Source: Ephydatia muelleri (Eukaryota; Porifera; Demospongiae; Spongillida; Spongillidae). From it: a DNA stretch of 64,000 nucleotides. Under the pieces are notes generated by a model. That model was not told where the DNA came from. It worked only from the letters and a program-made list of their open reading frames with translations, and searched no databases. Every line of letters begins with the position of its first letter. Position 1 is the first letter of the stretch. Shown piece after piece: positions 45,701 through 56,235 of the stretch. The stretch is from positions 1,912,589 through 1,976,588 of the forward strand of contig JABACO010000002.1 in NCBI GenBank assembly GCA_013339895.1, read 5' to 3'. Both the position numbers and the translations under genes were made by a program.

Positions 45701-46667
45701 ATTCTCAAACTCAGAATGCCTAAGAGAATTCCTTAAGTTTCACAGTGGAAATGTACAAAGTTCCATGAAGTTAAATACTTCTTTTTTCCCAGTAAGTTAA
45801 TTGAATAAAATTATCCATAATGTAAAATGAATTTTCTTAACAGGGATATGTTCATGCAGTACTATTAGTGAAGCAGTTACCATGGCAAAACATAGAGATG
45901 TGGCATATCAATCAATCTTAGTTGGGGGAAAGAAATACACTTCACTATCCACACATGAAGTAACAGAAGTTTTTCGTGTCTTGAAAAAGCAACAACTAAA
46001 ACATTTTACCCTTGCTGTGATACAAGCTCCCAGCATTTACATGTCCCAGCATGGTTTTGGAGGTACTTTGTATCGTGTTGGTGAACATGTCCTTGTGTCA
46101 GATGATGCAGGTGAATTATCTGTAGCTAAGATAGATGCAATCTTAGCCGTTAACATTGAAGAAGAGTATCATTTGCTTCTAAAAGGAGAGGAATATGCTC
46201 AATCTGTGACAGAAACTGGTGACTCCAGAATTCACACAAGTAGCGAAAATCCATTTGTTGAGTCCACTTCATCTATGATTTTTTTCCCATGCAAAAGCAT
46301 TGTTAGGAAAGTGATGCTGTTTCCTGATCCTGATCACCTGCATGATCCATATATGTATGTGGTTATAGATCATCAAAGACCCTTCATACCACTCAACAAA
46401 GAGGCTGTAATTGTACCACATTTCCCTGAGGCTGGTGATATGGTGTGTGTTCGTGGCACCATCGGGAATGAAGTATACTTTGCACATATACAGTCAGTTA
46501 ACAAGAACTCTAACACTTGCCAGGTCTACTTCTATGGAAATGACCCAGGCCATCCAAGCATATCTGCTTCAAAATACAAAAGGCTTAAATTGCAGGAGAC
46601 AGTACACTGGTCTTCAATCCTAGGAACAGCAAAAGGACAATTTATAGGACACTATTGGGTTGCATAA
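42752..46667 (+). CDS. CACTA-like transposase or domesticated derivative
   Basis: Exons: 42752-43512, 43762-44231, 44287-44459, 44506-44667, 44724-45080, 45280-45791 and 45844-46667, all GT-AG. The N-terminus has a Cys/His cluster (SHCPCGMCNGSAVSRSTEYR). The middle has YYLSLHDKIRRW, paired CxxC motifs (LCPNCKQVV, QCPNCYLRF) and VGKFIQGGIRPCRRC. Then come LTFDAMHDVTLNIIHHHLL and VVTLHNLIHYPEEIKRF with DNYWCYTFERAVHGYV, the usual helical end of CACTA/EnSpm transposases. The C-terminus (LNKEAVIVPHFPEAGDMVCV) resembles a chromatin-reader-like tail. The frame breaks once near 44312 (A run) and at the exon 6-7 junction, which suggests slight decay or homopolymer errors. No clear CACTA terminal repeats were found, so domestication cannot be excluded. 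Confidence 0.7.
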
Positions 46668-46825
46668 TGTACAAACATGTACCACATATTCTATATAGCT
46701 AATGTGGACAACATTATAACAATGCTTTCTGTGCTTGGACTCCATTATAGGAAATACAAGTGCAGATAGTTATTTTTATAACCAAGCATGTACAGTGGAA
46801 GTAAAGTTATGATACTTATTTGGTT

Positions 46826-49180
46826 TGTATAAATTCCCGGATGGGAAAAAATTCCCATGTACGGAATATGTAAATATGGGTTATTCATACTGGGTTTTCG
46901 GAAAACCATTCCACTTATCACTGCGTGACATAGTATCGTATGCAGTAATATGCAGAGTTTGCCCACGCCATGGTATGCAGATACATATCCAGACATGCAC
47001 GTGTGCGGACCAATATACATACTCGTACCTAGACATTCGAGTATCAAGAGCAGTGTGCAGATGGATATGAGGGGGGCCAAGCATTGGGTGCGTACTGCAC
47101 CCGTATGCAGATAAACTCGTAAATTACAATAGTGCGCAACAAATAGGAATATTGGCACCCTCGAATAAGGCATGGGTGTGGCTACTATAATACATTGTAT
47201 GTTTGAGCTGAACTCGATCGACTTACGGCCAGTGTCTTTCTACGTACTAACTAAGCTTAACTTAATTAGCCCTATACCGGGATAAGCATTGGGAACTTCT
47301 GATACATATGTGGCTATCGCATATTAAACGGGTGTAATATCGATAATCGCATGCTTATATATACGCCTATATGTCCCAGTAAGCGGTATGTGAAACAATA
47401 AAGCACATGTCGCTTGTAATGAGATGAGCTGGCGTGTTAGATGTCCATGCATGTAAGTTTCTGACCTCCATCATGTGCAGCTGTGAAACTCAGTATAAAG
47501 TCATTCAGAACTGTTGCCCCTATGTTTCTACTCACGTACCAGACTAGGGAACATGTTTGGTTGGGATGCTAAGCAGACAATCATGATCAGGTCATCTTCC
47601 TGGGGACCAGAACCATCTTTGCTTCTGAGAGAGCTGTGATAGTCATGACCCAAGTAGAAAGTCATTCAGAACTGTTGCTCCTATGTTTCTACGTTACCGC
47701 ACGGTCTAGGTATTGGAAGATACTTATTTTGTGCGCATAGTAAGCAGTTAAAACAATTTTCAAAGTGTAACCATGGATATCATAATCTGCGCATGCTCGG
47801 TTTGAAGTTTGGCACGTGCTGGTCATTAATGGAGGTGAGGACGCACTATCGAGAAAGGAAACAAAACTTGGTTGAGTTCCCAACGAAATAGAAGGAAAGG
47901 AAAGCTGGACTACTGGGCTATCTGTGGATACAGGAATAATGGAGCCGTTCCCAACGTAAGAGAAATCGGATTGTTGATTGCGATCAATAACACGAATCAG
48001 TCAGGTGCAACTGTGCAAGATAAAGAGTTCCAAGAGTTTCGGACAACGGTTGTCAGGCAGAGTTTATAAAGGCATACCGAACGGACTGAAGCAGTCTAGG
48101 CCTGGTAAGTTGTGTGAGTTTACAGTGTACACCATACGGTGTTGCTTACCAGTAACTGGCCCTCTCTTACCAAACCAGGACAAGTGGACTGAAATGGCGA
48201 AAGTGACCAACCCCGGCAAAAGAAGAAACGCTGGTACAGAGTAAGCCCAATGGAGTTAACGCATGCTATAATTTTCCATTCTGACCGCAGCTCTTTAGCC
48301 GACGCCAGGGTGTGCTACGGCCAAGTGAAAAAGCTTCGCTGGGATGACGACGATAGCATTGTAAAGCACAAGCTGGCTACCATGGCGGTCAGAGAGTAAG
48401 TAAATGCTGAGTTCTTTGAGCTTAACCTTTGTGATATTTTAGCGTGTGCTTGTAAGGAAACCTTTGACAAGCGCCGCGAGAATAGTAGAGGCTCGTGCTC
48501 GCCTTCCAAGAGGCCTCTGCTAGGCGGAGAGTGCCCTTCTAACTACATCAGGAAAATCCAGGATGCGATGGAGATTTTGATCGCCAGCTTGGAACTAGAT
48601 ATTATTTTTTTACCAAGTTGTATTGGCTGTAATTTGATTAAAGTTTGCCGAATTTTTGCTGGCGTGGTTCAGGGTTTGGAGCACTAGCCTTCAAGTATAC
48701 AGAACAGAAAATGGATTTGAAGCGACTCGAATACATGACGTGTACAGAGTCTGCACGCGTTCATCTGGGAGTATGCAGACAGGTGATGACGAATATACCG
48801 AATCCATATGCAGACCGCGATATCATACGTATAAGCAAAGTGTTCGTTCTGAGACGTATACAGGCGCCGCATTCGAGTCGTATGAAAAACTGCCCACGTG
48901 TCGAGTGCAGACGAGTATCGATTAGTATAGGTGCATTATACAAGGCTGCATACGGTATACTGTCGCGCCGTGTATGGAAATGCTATCTTTTTCAGATTGG
49001 AATTTACATTTCCATCACAGGAAACATTAAAATGGTTTTCCGAAAAACCCAGTACGGATACGAAAAATCCATGTCCGATTTATAAAAACCCATTGAATTA
49101 CTGTTTCCAGGTTGAGATTAACATATTCCGTAGCTGGGAATTTCTTTCCCATCCGGGAATTTTTTCCCATCCGGGAATTT
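46826..49180. mobile_element. Long inverted-repeat element of about 2.35 kb
   Basis: The left arm, about 46826-47060 (AATTCCCGGATGGGAAAAAA, TACGGAATATG, ACTGGGTTTTCGGAAAACCA), is the inverse of about 48760-49180 (TGGTTTTCCGAAAAACCCAG, CATATTCCGTA, CCCATCCGGGAATT). The inner arms share GTATGCAG, ATATGCAGA and CGAGTAT words and a CACTGCG/CGCGACAG-type border. The interior, 47060-48760, holds a duplicated 40-bp word (AGTCATTCAGAACTGTTGC at about 47501 and 47660) and a possible small spliced gene. Confidence 0.65.
48194..48440 (+). CDS. Possible small spliced gene inside the inverted-repeat element
   Basis: ATG at 48194 opens AKVTNPGKRRNAGT, then GTAAGCCC. After an acceptor (CCGCAG, about 48290) comes SLADARVCYGQVKKLRWDDD, then DSIVKHKLATMAVR and a GTAAGT donor. 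A third exon after ATTTTAG (about 48442) is open in two frames, one with KETFDKRRENSRGS and CPSNYIRKIQDAMEILIAS. Exon-intron form looks real but the family is unknown. It could be host sequence captured by the element. Confidence 0.35.
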
Positions 49181-49596
49181 TTTAATTATTGACGGAATTT
49201 GGAATGAAAACCATGGTTGGGAATGGGAATTGACCAAAACCCAAGATAAAACCATGGTTGGGAACGAGAAATTTTTTCCTGTGGTGTCACGTGAATAGGT
49301 CGCACGACCTCCATCCACGGGGTGATATACTTTGATCTAGTTAGTTGAACTGTGGTTAGATATCTACAGCAGCCGTATGACTTACACAAAGAACCCAGAC
49401 CACAGCTCCATGTACAGTGGTGATGTCATCTGGTCTTGACCAGAGCAGACCAGCTGGATCAAGGAATCTTGGCAGCAGCTAGTGAATAACACACTATTGA
49501 TGGCTGACTCCATGTGAATATTTAATCACTCACACACGCACACACATGCGCACACGTGTTCACTGCTACATAGAACAACCTTGTGAGGTCAAATTT

Positions 49597-49680
49597 CCCT
49601 GACACAACTGTAGCTACACGAGCAGGGTCTGAGGTACAACTGGTTCCTGCACACATGAAGGCATCTTCAAACTGGACATC
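49597..49680 (-). pseudogene. Orphan fragment of a Kelch-ROCO-Death exon
   Basis: The minus strand reads FDVQFEDAFMCAGTSCTSDP then ARVATVVS, matching a piece of the penultimate exon (FEDAFMCAGASCTS). It stands outside the copy B gene, downstream of its stop. It is the debris of another partial duplication. Confidence 0.8.
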
Positions 49681-50003
49681 AAATAGTTTGTTGCCTTTTT
49701 CCATATTCGTTTTTAAAAAGACAATCAATCAAATTGTACGCAGAGAAAGTATAGTGCAGCTGTTGTAGTGGCATTGTGTAGAGGAATTATCTAATATGCA
49801 TCACAACCAGAATGAGCTTATGCTGTTTCTGTGTTGCTATGGATACCGTGTTGCTATGGATACATGTGGTGAAATACCTTAATAATAAATAATCGCATCA
49901 ACGAGAACTCACAAACGCATGGGCAGATACCGGGGGGGGGGGCCAGTTGTAAACCCGTTCATATAATATAAGCCCTTTCCCTCTTTTCCACTAGGTACTC
50001 ACA

Positions 50004-50032
<29 letters not shown>
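50004..50032. repeat. Run of 29 C
   Basis: Homopolymer, with a run of G at about 49935. The length is likely unreliable in the assembly. Confidence 0.9.
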
Positions 50033-50036
<4 letters not shown>

Positions 50037-50375
50037 GGCGCCAGTAGTGCATTATGTCCCCGGGCGCACAACACTCATGCTACGCCACTGGTAACCAAAC
50101 AGCTCACATGTGAGGTACATGTAGGCTATTTTCCTAAGTGGCAGCAAAAGAGTATTTCAATTCACTTGAGCCACTGAGCTCTGTACAGCCATCACATATT
50201 CATCATAAGGCAATAGCATGGGTTTCAACTGGAGTCGAGACATCATGGGCCCTCATGCCACGCCCATTGAACCACAACATATAAAGCGAGTTGGTTGAAC
50301 TGTATGACATTATTATGAAATATAAAGTTGTACAGTACATAAAATATCTAAGCGCAAAGCACACACACTATATGC

Positions 50376-53300
50376 CTACAGAATACAACATGTGGAAGTG
50401 TGGCCAGTGCGCACAGTTACATGAGGCACATAATCTGATTGGATGGTGTTATTTGTATTTGAAGGACCACTGTGTGTGATCGAGGAGGTCAACTGCTCCG
50501 ATAACAGGACTTCACCAACACTGGCACTTCTCAACACACCAGTTAATGTTTTCCAGGTATAAGGAGGTGACCCTCGTCTCCTCCACATATCAAATATCTC
50601 ACCAAACGCTCTGTGGTGTTCCTCTAAGTTTGGTTGGCGAGGGCCAATCACTTGAAGCTGGGCTAGTGTGAGACCAAGTTGAAGTCCCACCATCTCGTAC
50701 TTGTGAGGAATCACAGCTGCTACTTTCTCCATGAGGTGCTGTAATGATGGCTCACTGTCCAAGGACACAGGAACTGTACCTAGATGAAACAGATAGTGAT
50801 CACATGATCTACCACACACACACATTACCCACCTGTTGCACTGGGATTCTGTTTCATGACACCACTCTCACCAAACCACATCAACTGACCCTCACACAGA
50901 TCTCCACACTGACGCCCAAGAATGCTACATTTCCATTTCTTCTCCGACACAACTGCAGCTAAATGGGGACGGTCTGAGGTGCAACTGGCTCCTGCACACA
51001 TGAAGGCATCTTCAAACTGGACACCTTGGTACTTGAGTATTCCACATGCTATCTTGATGCCACTGTGAACACAATCTCTCACCTCCCTACACACTTTACC
51101 AGAAATGGTGTCAATATGTAACAGAATGAAAGAGAACATGTCAACTAGGGTCACCAGTTCTGTTGTGTGCTTGAGCTGAAAAGTGATGCAGTTGCGATAC
51201 CAAAGATAATGGCTTGTCCCTTTCCATGCACACCTTCCAAGGTGAATGGTTGGTTGGGGATAAAAGCTGGGCCACAAGACAGCAGAACAGACCACTAGGA
51301 ATACAGCCTTGGGAGGGCCTGATGATCAGTGAGGTACCTGGTTGACAGTACTTGGTCACTTGGCCAGAGTCCAGATGGGGCAGCAGAGCTGGCATCAAGT
51401 ACTCAATACCCTCATCTCCGACCATAGCAATCCCTCCAACACTCACCAATAACTTCAACAGATCATGTGGAGTGAACAGACCTTCTGCGTAATGCTTTGA
51501 AAACTTGTTCAGGAGCTCCACTGACAACAGTCCACGATCCCTGAACTTGACCAGATCCACCTTAGCTGCCACACCCCCAGCCGGACGATACAACAGCTTG
51601 TGGTGGTACTCCACTAATTCAGACACCTTGGTGAGGACAATCTGGGGATCACAGAACACGGTCTGGGGAAAAACCTCTGGGTAATGTAAGAACACGTTGT
51701 GGACTAGATGGTGCAAGGCAGCAGAGAAAGCATCTCCCTCGATGTGCAACCTTTTAGCACACCCTTGGCATTCTACAAGGCTCAAGATGCCATCATGGGA
51801 TGACCTTTGGAGAAGAACCTCCAGTCCATATTACTTCTTCTCTGAGTACCTTAGCAACATGTCCGTCCACATCCTGAGGGGTTTTCCCATTCACAGCAAA
51901 TACCACTTCTTTTAGCTCCTCTCCGTTGTACACTATACGAAAACTGCCTGCATCCAGTAATGCCTTGAGCTTTTGGCTTTTCTCTGCGATGGATTCTGAG
52001 CACCTATCTGCAGCATCTCGATGTGTTCCCACGGTGATGATCAGAGGTCGAGCATCCTGTGAGCACATTGCTCCGAGACAGTGCTGAAGGATCTGTTTGT
52101 GTGAGAGAGATGATCGATATGGTCTACTCACTGGCTTGCCATCCGCTCCATAGTACTCGATGGTTGGTTGATGGGACAGTTCTTCTGAAAGGTTTAATAC
52201 AAATATGGCCACAGCAGGTTTCTGAATGAACAATGGAAGGATATCATGGTATTGAAGTTGACCTCCACTGTCAATAAAATGAATCCACTTCACACCAAAC
52301 AGTTTCTTCTTGTCTATGTACAGAGAGTATTGTACAGGTTAAGTAAGATAGCTCTGAACCATCTATTTACCTGAGGAGTGGTTGATGTGATGAATCAGCT
52401 CCTCCTCTATGGATACAGTTCTGCTCTGTTGGCCGGAATCCATGGTAGTATTGACTCGGGCAGGTGTGGGATCAGGGTGATCGGAACCAGCTCCATCACT
52501 AGACACATGAATGGGCATCTTTGGGAAACTGCTAACCACCTCGTCCAAGGATGTTGCCATGGATACACCACCATCTCTGATGGTACCACCCACAACCCTT
52601 AGCAGTGCCTGGTCATCTTCAACCACAAACCAGTCATCCTCTGCTTGTCCGCCCACACCAGCCAGCGAGAAGGAGATGGCTCGAACAGGGTTGTCAGCCA
52701 GTCCTGTACTGACACGTTGCCCTGGAGGGTCCTTCTTGAGAAGGAGGTGTTTGAGATGAGTCTTGCCAACACCGGCTGCTCCAAGGATGAGACACTTGGT
52801 CACTGAAGTTTCCACATATCCCTTGCTCATGGCCTCCTCATAGAGCCTGTTGAACGAATGACACAAAAATGATCACATCTCCTTTCATATCGGCATCAGT
52901 ACACACACAACCTTCATTGCAACCACCATAATACATACATTAGCATTAAGAAACTCTTCCACCCTTACACTCATCCAAACACAACTGCTGTGCTCAACGG
53001 TTCACCAGAGAGGTACCTTTGTCATGACAGTGTACCATACACACATGTTACTCACATGATAGTGGAAGCAGTCATTTCTGAACACAGATTGTTCCAATAT
53101 ATGTGCACAAAACACAAAACTGCACCAGAATAGTGAACGTTACAAATGATCAGTAACTTTAAGCACAGTCAGCCAACATACATTAATGTCACGTCACAAG
53201 TTAGAGTGATACAACCAGCACACTTCACCAGTACCCCACCCAATTCACTATCCACTGTATCCCTGTTCCCCATACCTTTCATCTGCTTCTTTTTGGCTTT

Positions 53301-54765
53301 TCCCGGTCTCCTTTACAGTTGGTGTGATGGGGAAGAGCTTAGCGAGACCTGAAAGTAGTAGCATTAATTCAAATCCAGTACAGGGAATATTTACCTTGCA
53401 CAGTAATCCTCAAGACCTGTTGAGTATCGCCATCAACCATCAACAGGCCTCCATCTGACAGCAACAGTGTGTCCACTTGGGAACATGCAAATGGCATGTC
53501 TCCCAAATGCTTCCACTTCTTATCGTCACCATGGAGACCATAGATGGAAGAAGTCTTCTTTGATCCACTCAGGTCTTCTGCACCTCCAATTGCAAGCAGC
53601 ACACCATCACCCACACATACAGATGAGAAGGAGTATGGTACATCTGGTAACTGCCTCCAAATGGATTGCTGTGAGTCATGGGTGTGTGCAGTAGTCTTGT
53701 GAATGTGTGTGCACATGTGTGTGGTGGAAATAGGTGGAGATGTGTCATGTGTGGTCATGTGAGTGTGCACACACATTTGGAGCATGTGCACCAGTACATG
53801 TGATGTAGCTACATGTGTGTGTGCATCTGTATGGTGTGTACACATACACATGCTGCATGCAGTTAAGACATCTGTGTGTGGTGTGTGTCACTACAGGCAG
53901 ACATGTGTGTACAATAGTGTGCACGAGAGCCATGAAGCATAAACACCACACAACGCAGTCACAGCTTCAGCGTCCGTGGTGTGTGGGCGATGGAGACGCT
54001 TCACGTGCGCGCGTCTCTCCATCGCAGAGACACGCGCATCCACGTCTAGTGTGTGCGTGTGTGTAGGCTGTCTACGTAGGTTCACGTTGAGCGTGGACTC
54101 GTAGGCGTGTGGCGCGTGCGCGCGTGGGTGTGTAGTAGCGTGGTGTGTGTCCGCGCGTCAGCTACACACACGCTAAACAAAGGGACAGAGATGCTACACA
54201 ATGCTCAGTGGCTCACCAGGTCACGGATGTCGGCACACCACACTGCTTTGTCCATGCCAAAGCCTCCCATCACGAAGACCAGGTCCCCATGGACCACTGC
54301 TGACATGCGGCTACATGGCTCAGGAAGTGATGGTCCTCTGTGCCAGGTCTGTGTCCCGCCATCAAACACCTGAACATCATTCAAGTACCTCCTTCCATCA
54401 CCTCTCCCTCCCATCACCACCATACCACCTCCACTAACGCTTAGTACACAGGACCACTGACACCCTACCAACATGTCTGGCATGTGGGACCATCTCCCTC
54501 CTCTCAACTCCTTCACCTCCTTACTCATCACATCATCCTTCCAACCTCCAACCCACACCAGCCTCCCTCCGCACACAGCTAGTGTGCCCTCCCACTCACC
54601 ACCATCAGCCACTCTACTCCACTCAGACCGCACCTCATCCAACATGTACACTCCTCCTCCATATCCTCCTACTCCCCACACAACCCTACCCTCCACCTCC
54701 ACTAGACCACCACCATACCCTCGACCACCTCGCTCAGGCACATTCGCACAAGATGCGAAACTCAT
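50376..54765 (-). pseudogene. Kelch - Roc GTPase - COR-like - Death gene, copy B (frame-disrupted)
   Basis: Exons parallel copy A: 54765-54217, 53668-53395, 53348-53276, 52846-52371, 52313-50833 and 50779-50376. The P-loop GAAGVGKT, DSGGQ, COR-like LHYPEVFPQTVFCDP and Death-domain LQLGLTLAQLQVIG are all present. Copy B lacks the extra Kelch half-exon and the 270-bp duplication of copy A. Relative to A, 41 bp are missing near 51829 and one base is added near 51200, so the large fifth exon is broken twice. The C-terminus runs on (SITHSGPSNTNN) past where A stops. The N-terminal half could still encode a Kelch-GTPase protein. Assembly error is the alternative. Confidence 0.8.
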
Positions 54766-54979
54766 GTTCTAAAGAAAAGAAATGATTAATAGTTAATGGA
54801 AAGACACCACGTTAGCTAGCTCGTACGCACCACGAGGTCCACACCACACAACCACACACACTTCACGCTTCTCTTTACTACACTAATAGGCTCATCTGGA
54901 CACGGCCAACCGGACTAATGGCGACCAGTACGGATAGTTGGGGTAGTCCTTGTAGCTACGTACGGTTACAAGAGGTCTG

Positions 54980-55830
54980 CCTATCATTCCAGCGTCTTGG
55001 AGACACTGTCGGCTAGCTCCTTCTAATGCTCACAGCTACATTATCCACCCAAAATGCGCATCTCAAGCTTCTCTGCCACAACAAATACGGGTCCCACCTC
55101 ACCTACCAAGCTGGATTGTAGCCTATTTCAGCTATAAAGGAGGTACAGACAGACATCTCATCTGACCCCACACACACACCTTCAATAGCTGCAGGAATCA
55201 CTACTGGACAATAGACACAAAACTTCAATCGGCGCTCTTTACAAATCTGTTTCCAAGGGCTACTCAACGGCTACCATTAAAGGCTTCTCTGACTGGTCCC
55301 AATCAATCTAAGGTTCAATCTTTTTCTGGTAGTGGCGTTCTTTACAACTAGAAGGCTGAACAAATATGTTTCCAAGGGCTACTCAAAGGCTACCCTCACA
55401 GGTATCTACGCTCTACATTTACAAATGTGTTTTCAAGGGCTTTTCTTAACAGCTACTACGATCTGAAGATATAAAAACGCATTTATAAATTTGTTTGTGT
55501 GTGGCCTTTTTCACCACCTAGCTGAATGCTGCCCAAGTCAAGACGTACAGTCTAATCACACACTAGCGTCTTGGGAAACTCCCTCTAATGCTCACAGCTA
55601 CCTTATCCACTCAATATGCACCTCAAGCTTCTCTGCCACACCACATTCTGGTCCCACTCAATCTACTAAGCTGGATTGTCAATATTTAAGCATTTTCATC
55701 TATAAAGGAGGTAAAGGCATCTCTTGTGACCCACTACACACTTTCAATAGCTGCAGGAATCACCAACTGGGCGACACGCACACTAGGGTAGTGGAGCCCT
55801 TTACCGCTAATAGGACGTGCTAATAGGTGG
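54980..55830. repeat. Degenerate tandem repeats upstream of copy B
   Basis: Counterpart of 345-1470, with the same phrases (AGCGTCTTGG, CTCAAGCTTCTCTGCCACA, CTATAAAGGAGGTA, GCAGGAATCAC). Confidence 0.7.
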
Positions 55831-55831
55831 G

Positions 55832-56165
55832 TGTAAGGGTCTGGGGACCCTTACGTATGACATAATTACGTAACGCTTACATTGTACTGACATAATTATG
55901 TAACGCGAAGAAGCTGCTCTTGGCGGGACGCTACAGCAGAAGGGAAAGAGCGATCCTTTTCCTCGGACCTCTTCGTAAAATGAGGGCCAAGAATACTATT
56001 GGACAATTTAGAAAGTGCATGCATGTTAAAGGACTATTTAAGCATGCAGTGTGTGTATGTGAATCCTCATGCGCCTACCTATATCAAGGTTATATACCCT
56101 ACGGCCAGGGATATAGCGCAAGCCGCGTATCGTCGCGCTCTATTAAAGAAAGGAGAACCTTCACA
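55832..56165 (+). repeat. 5' LTR of the copy B retroelement
   Basis: 334 bp, near-identical to 59634-59967. It contains GACATAATTA.GTAACGC twice and a TATATACCC word. Confidence 0.95.
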
Positions 56166-56235
56166 TTTGGTGGCAGCGGTGGGATAAGACAGTCGTACGA
56201 AAGACGACGAAACCCAAGAAGCTGGTGAGCGCTTT

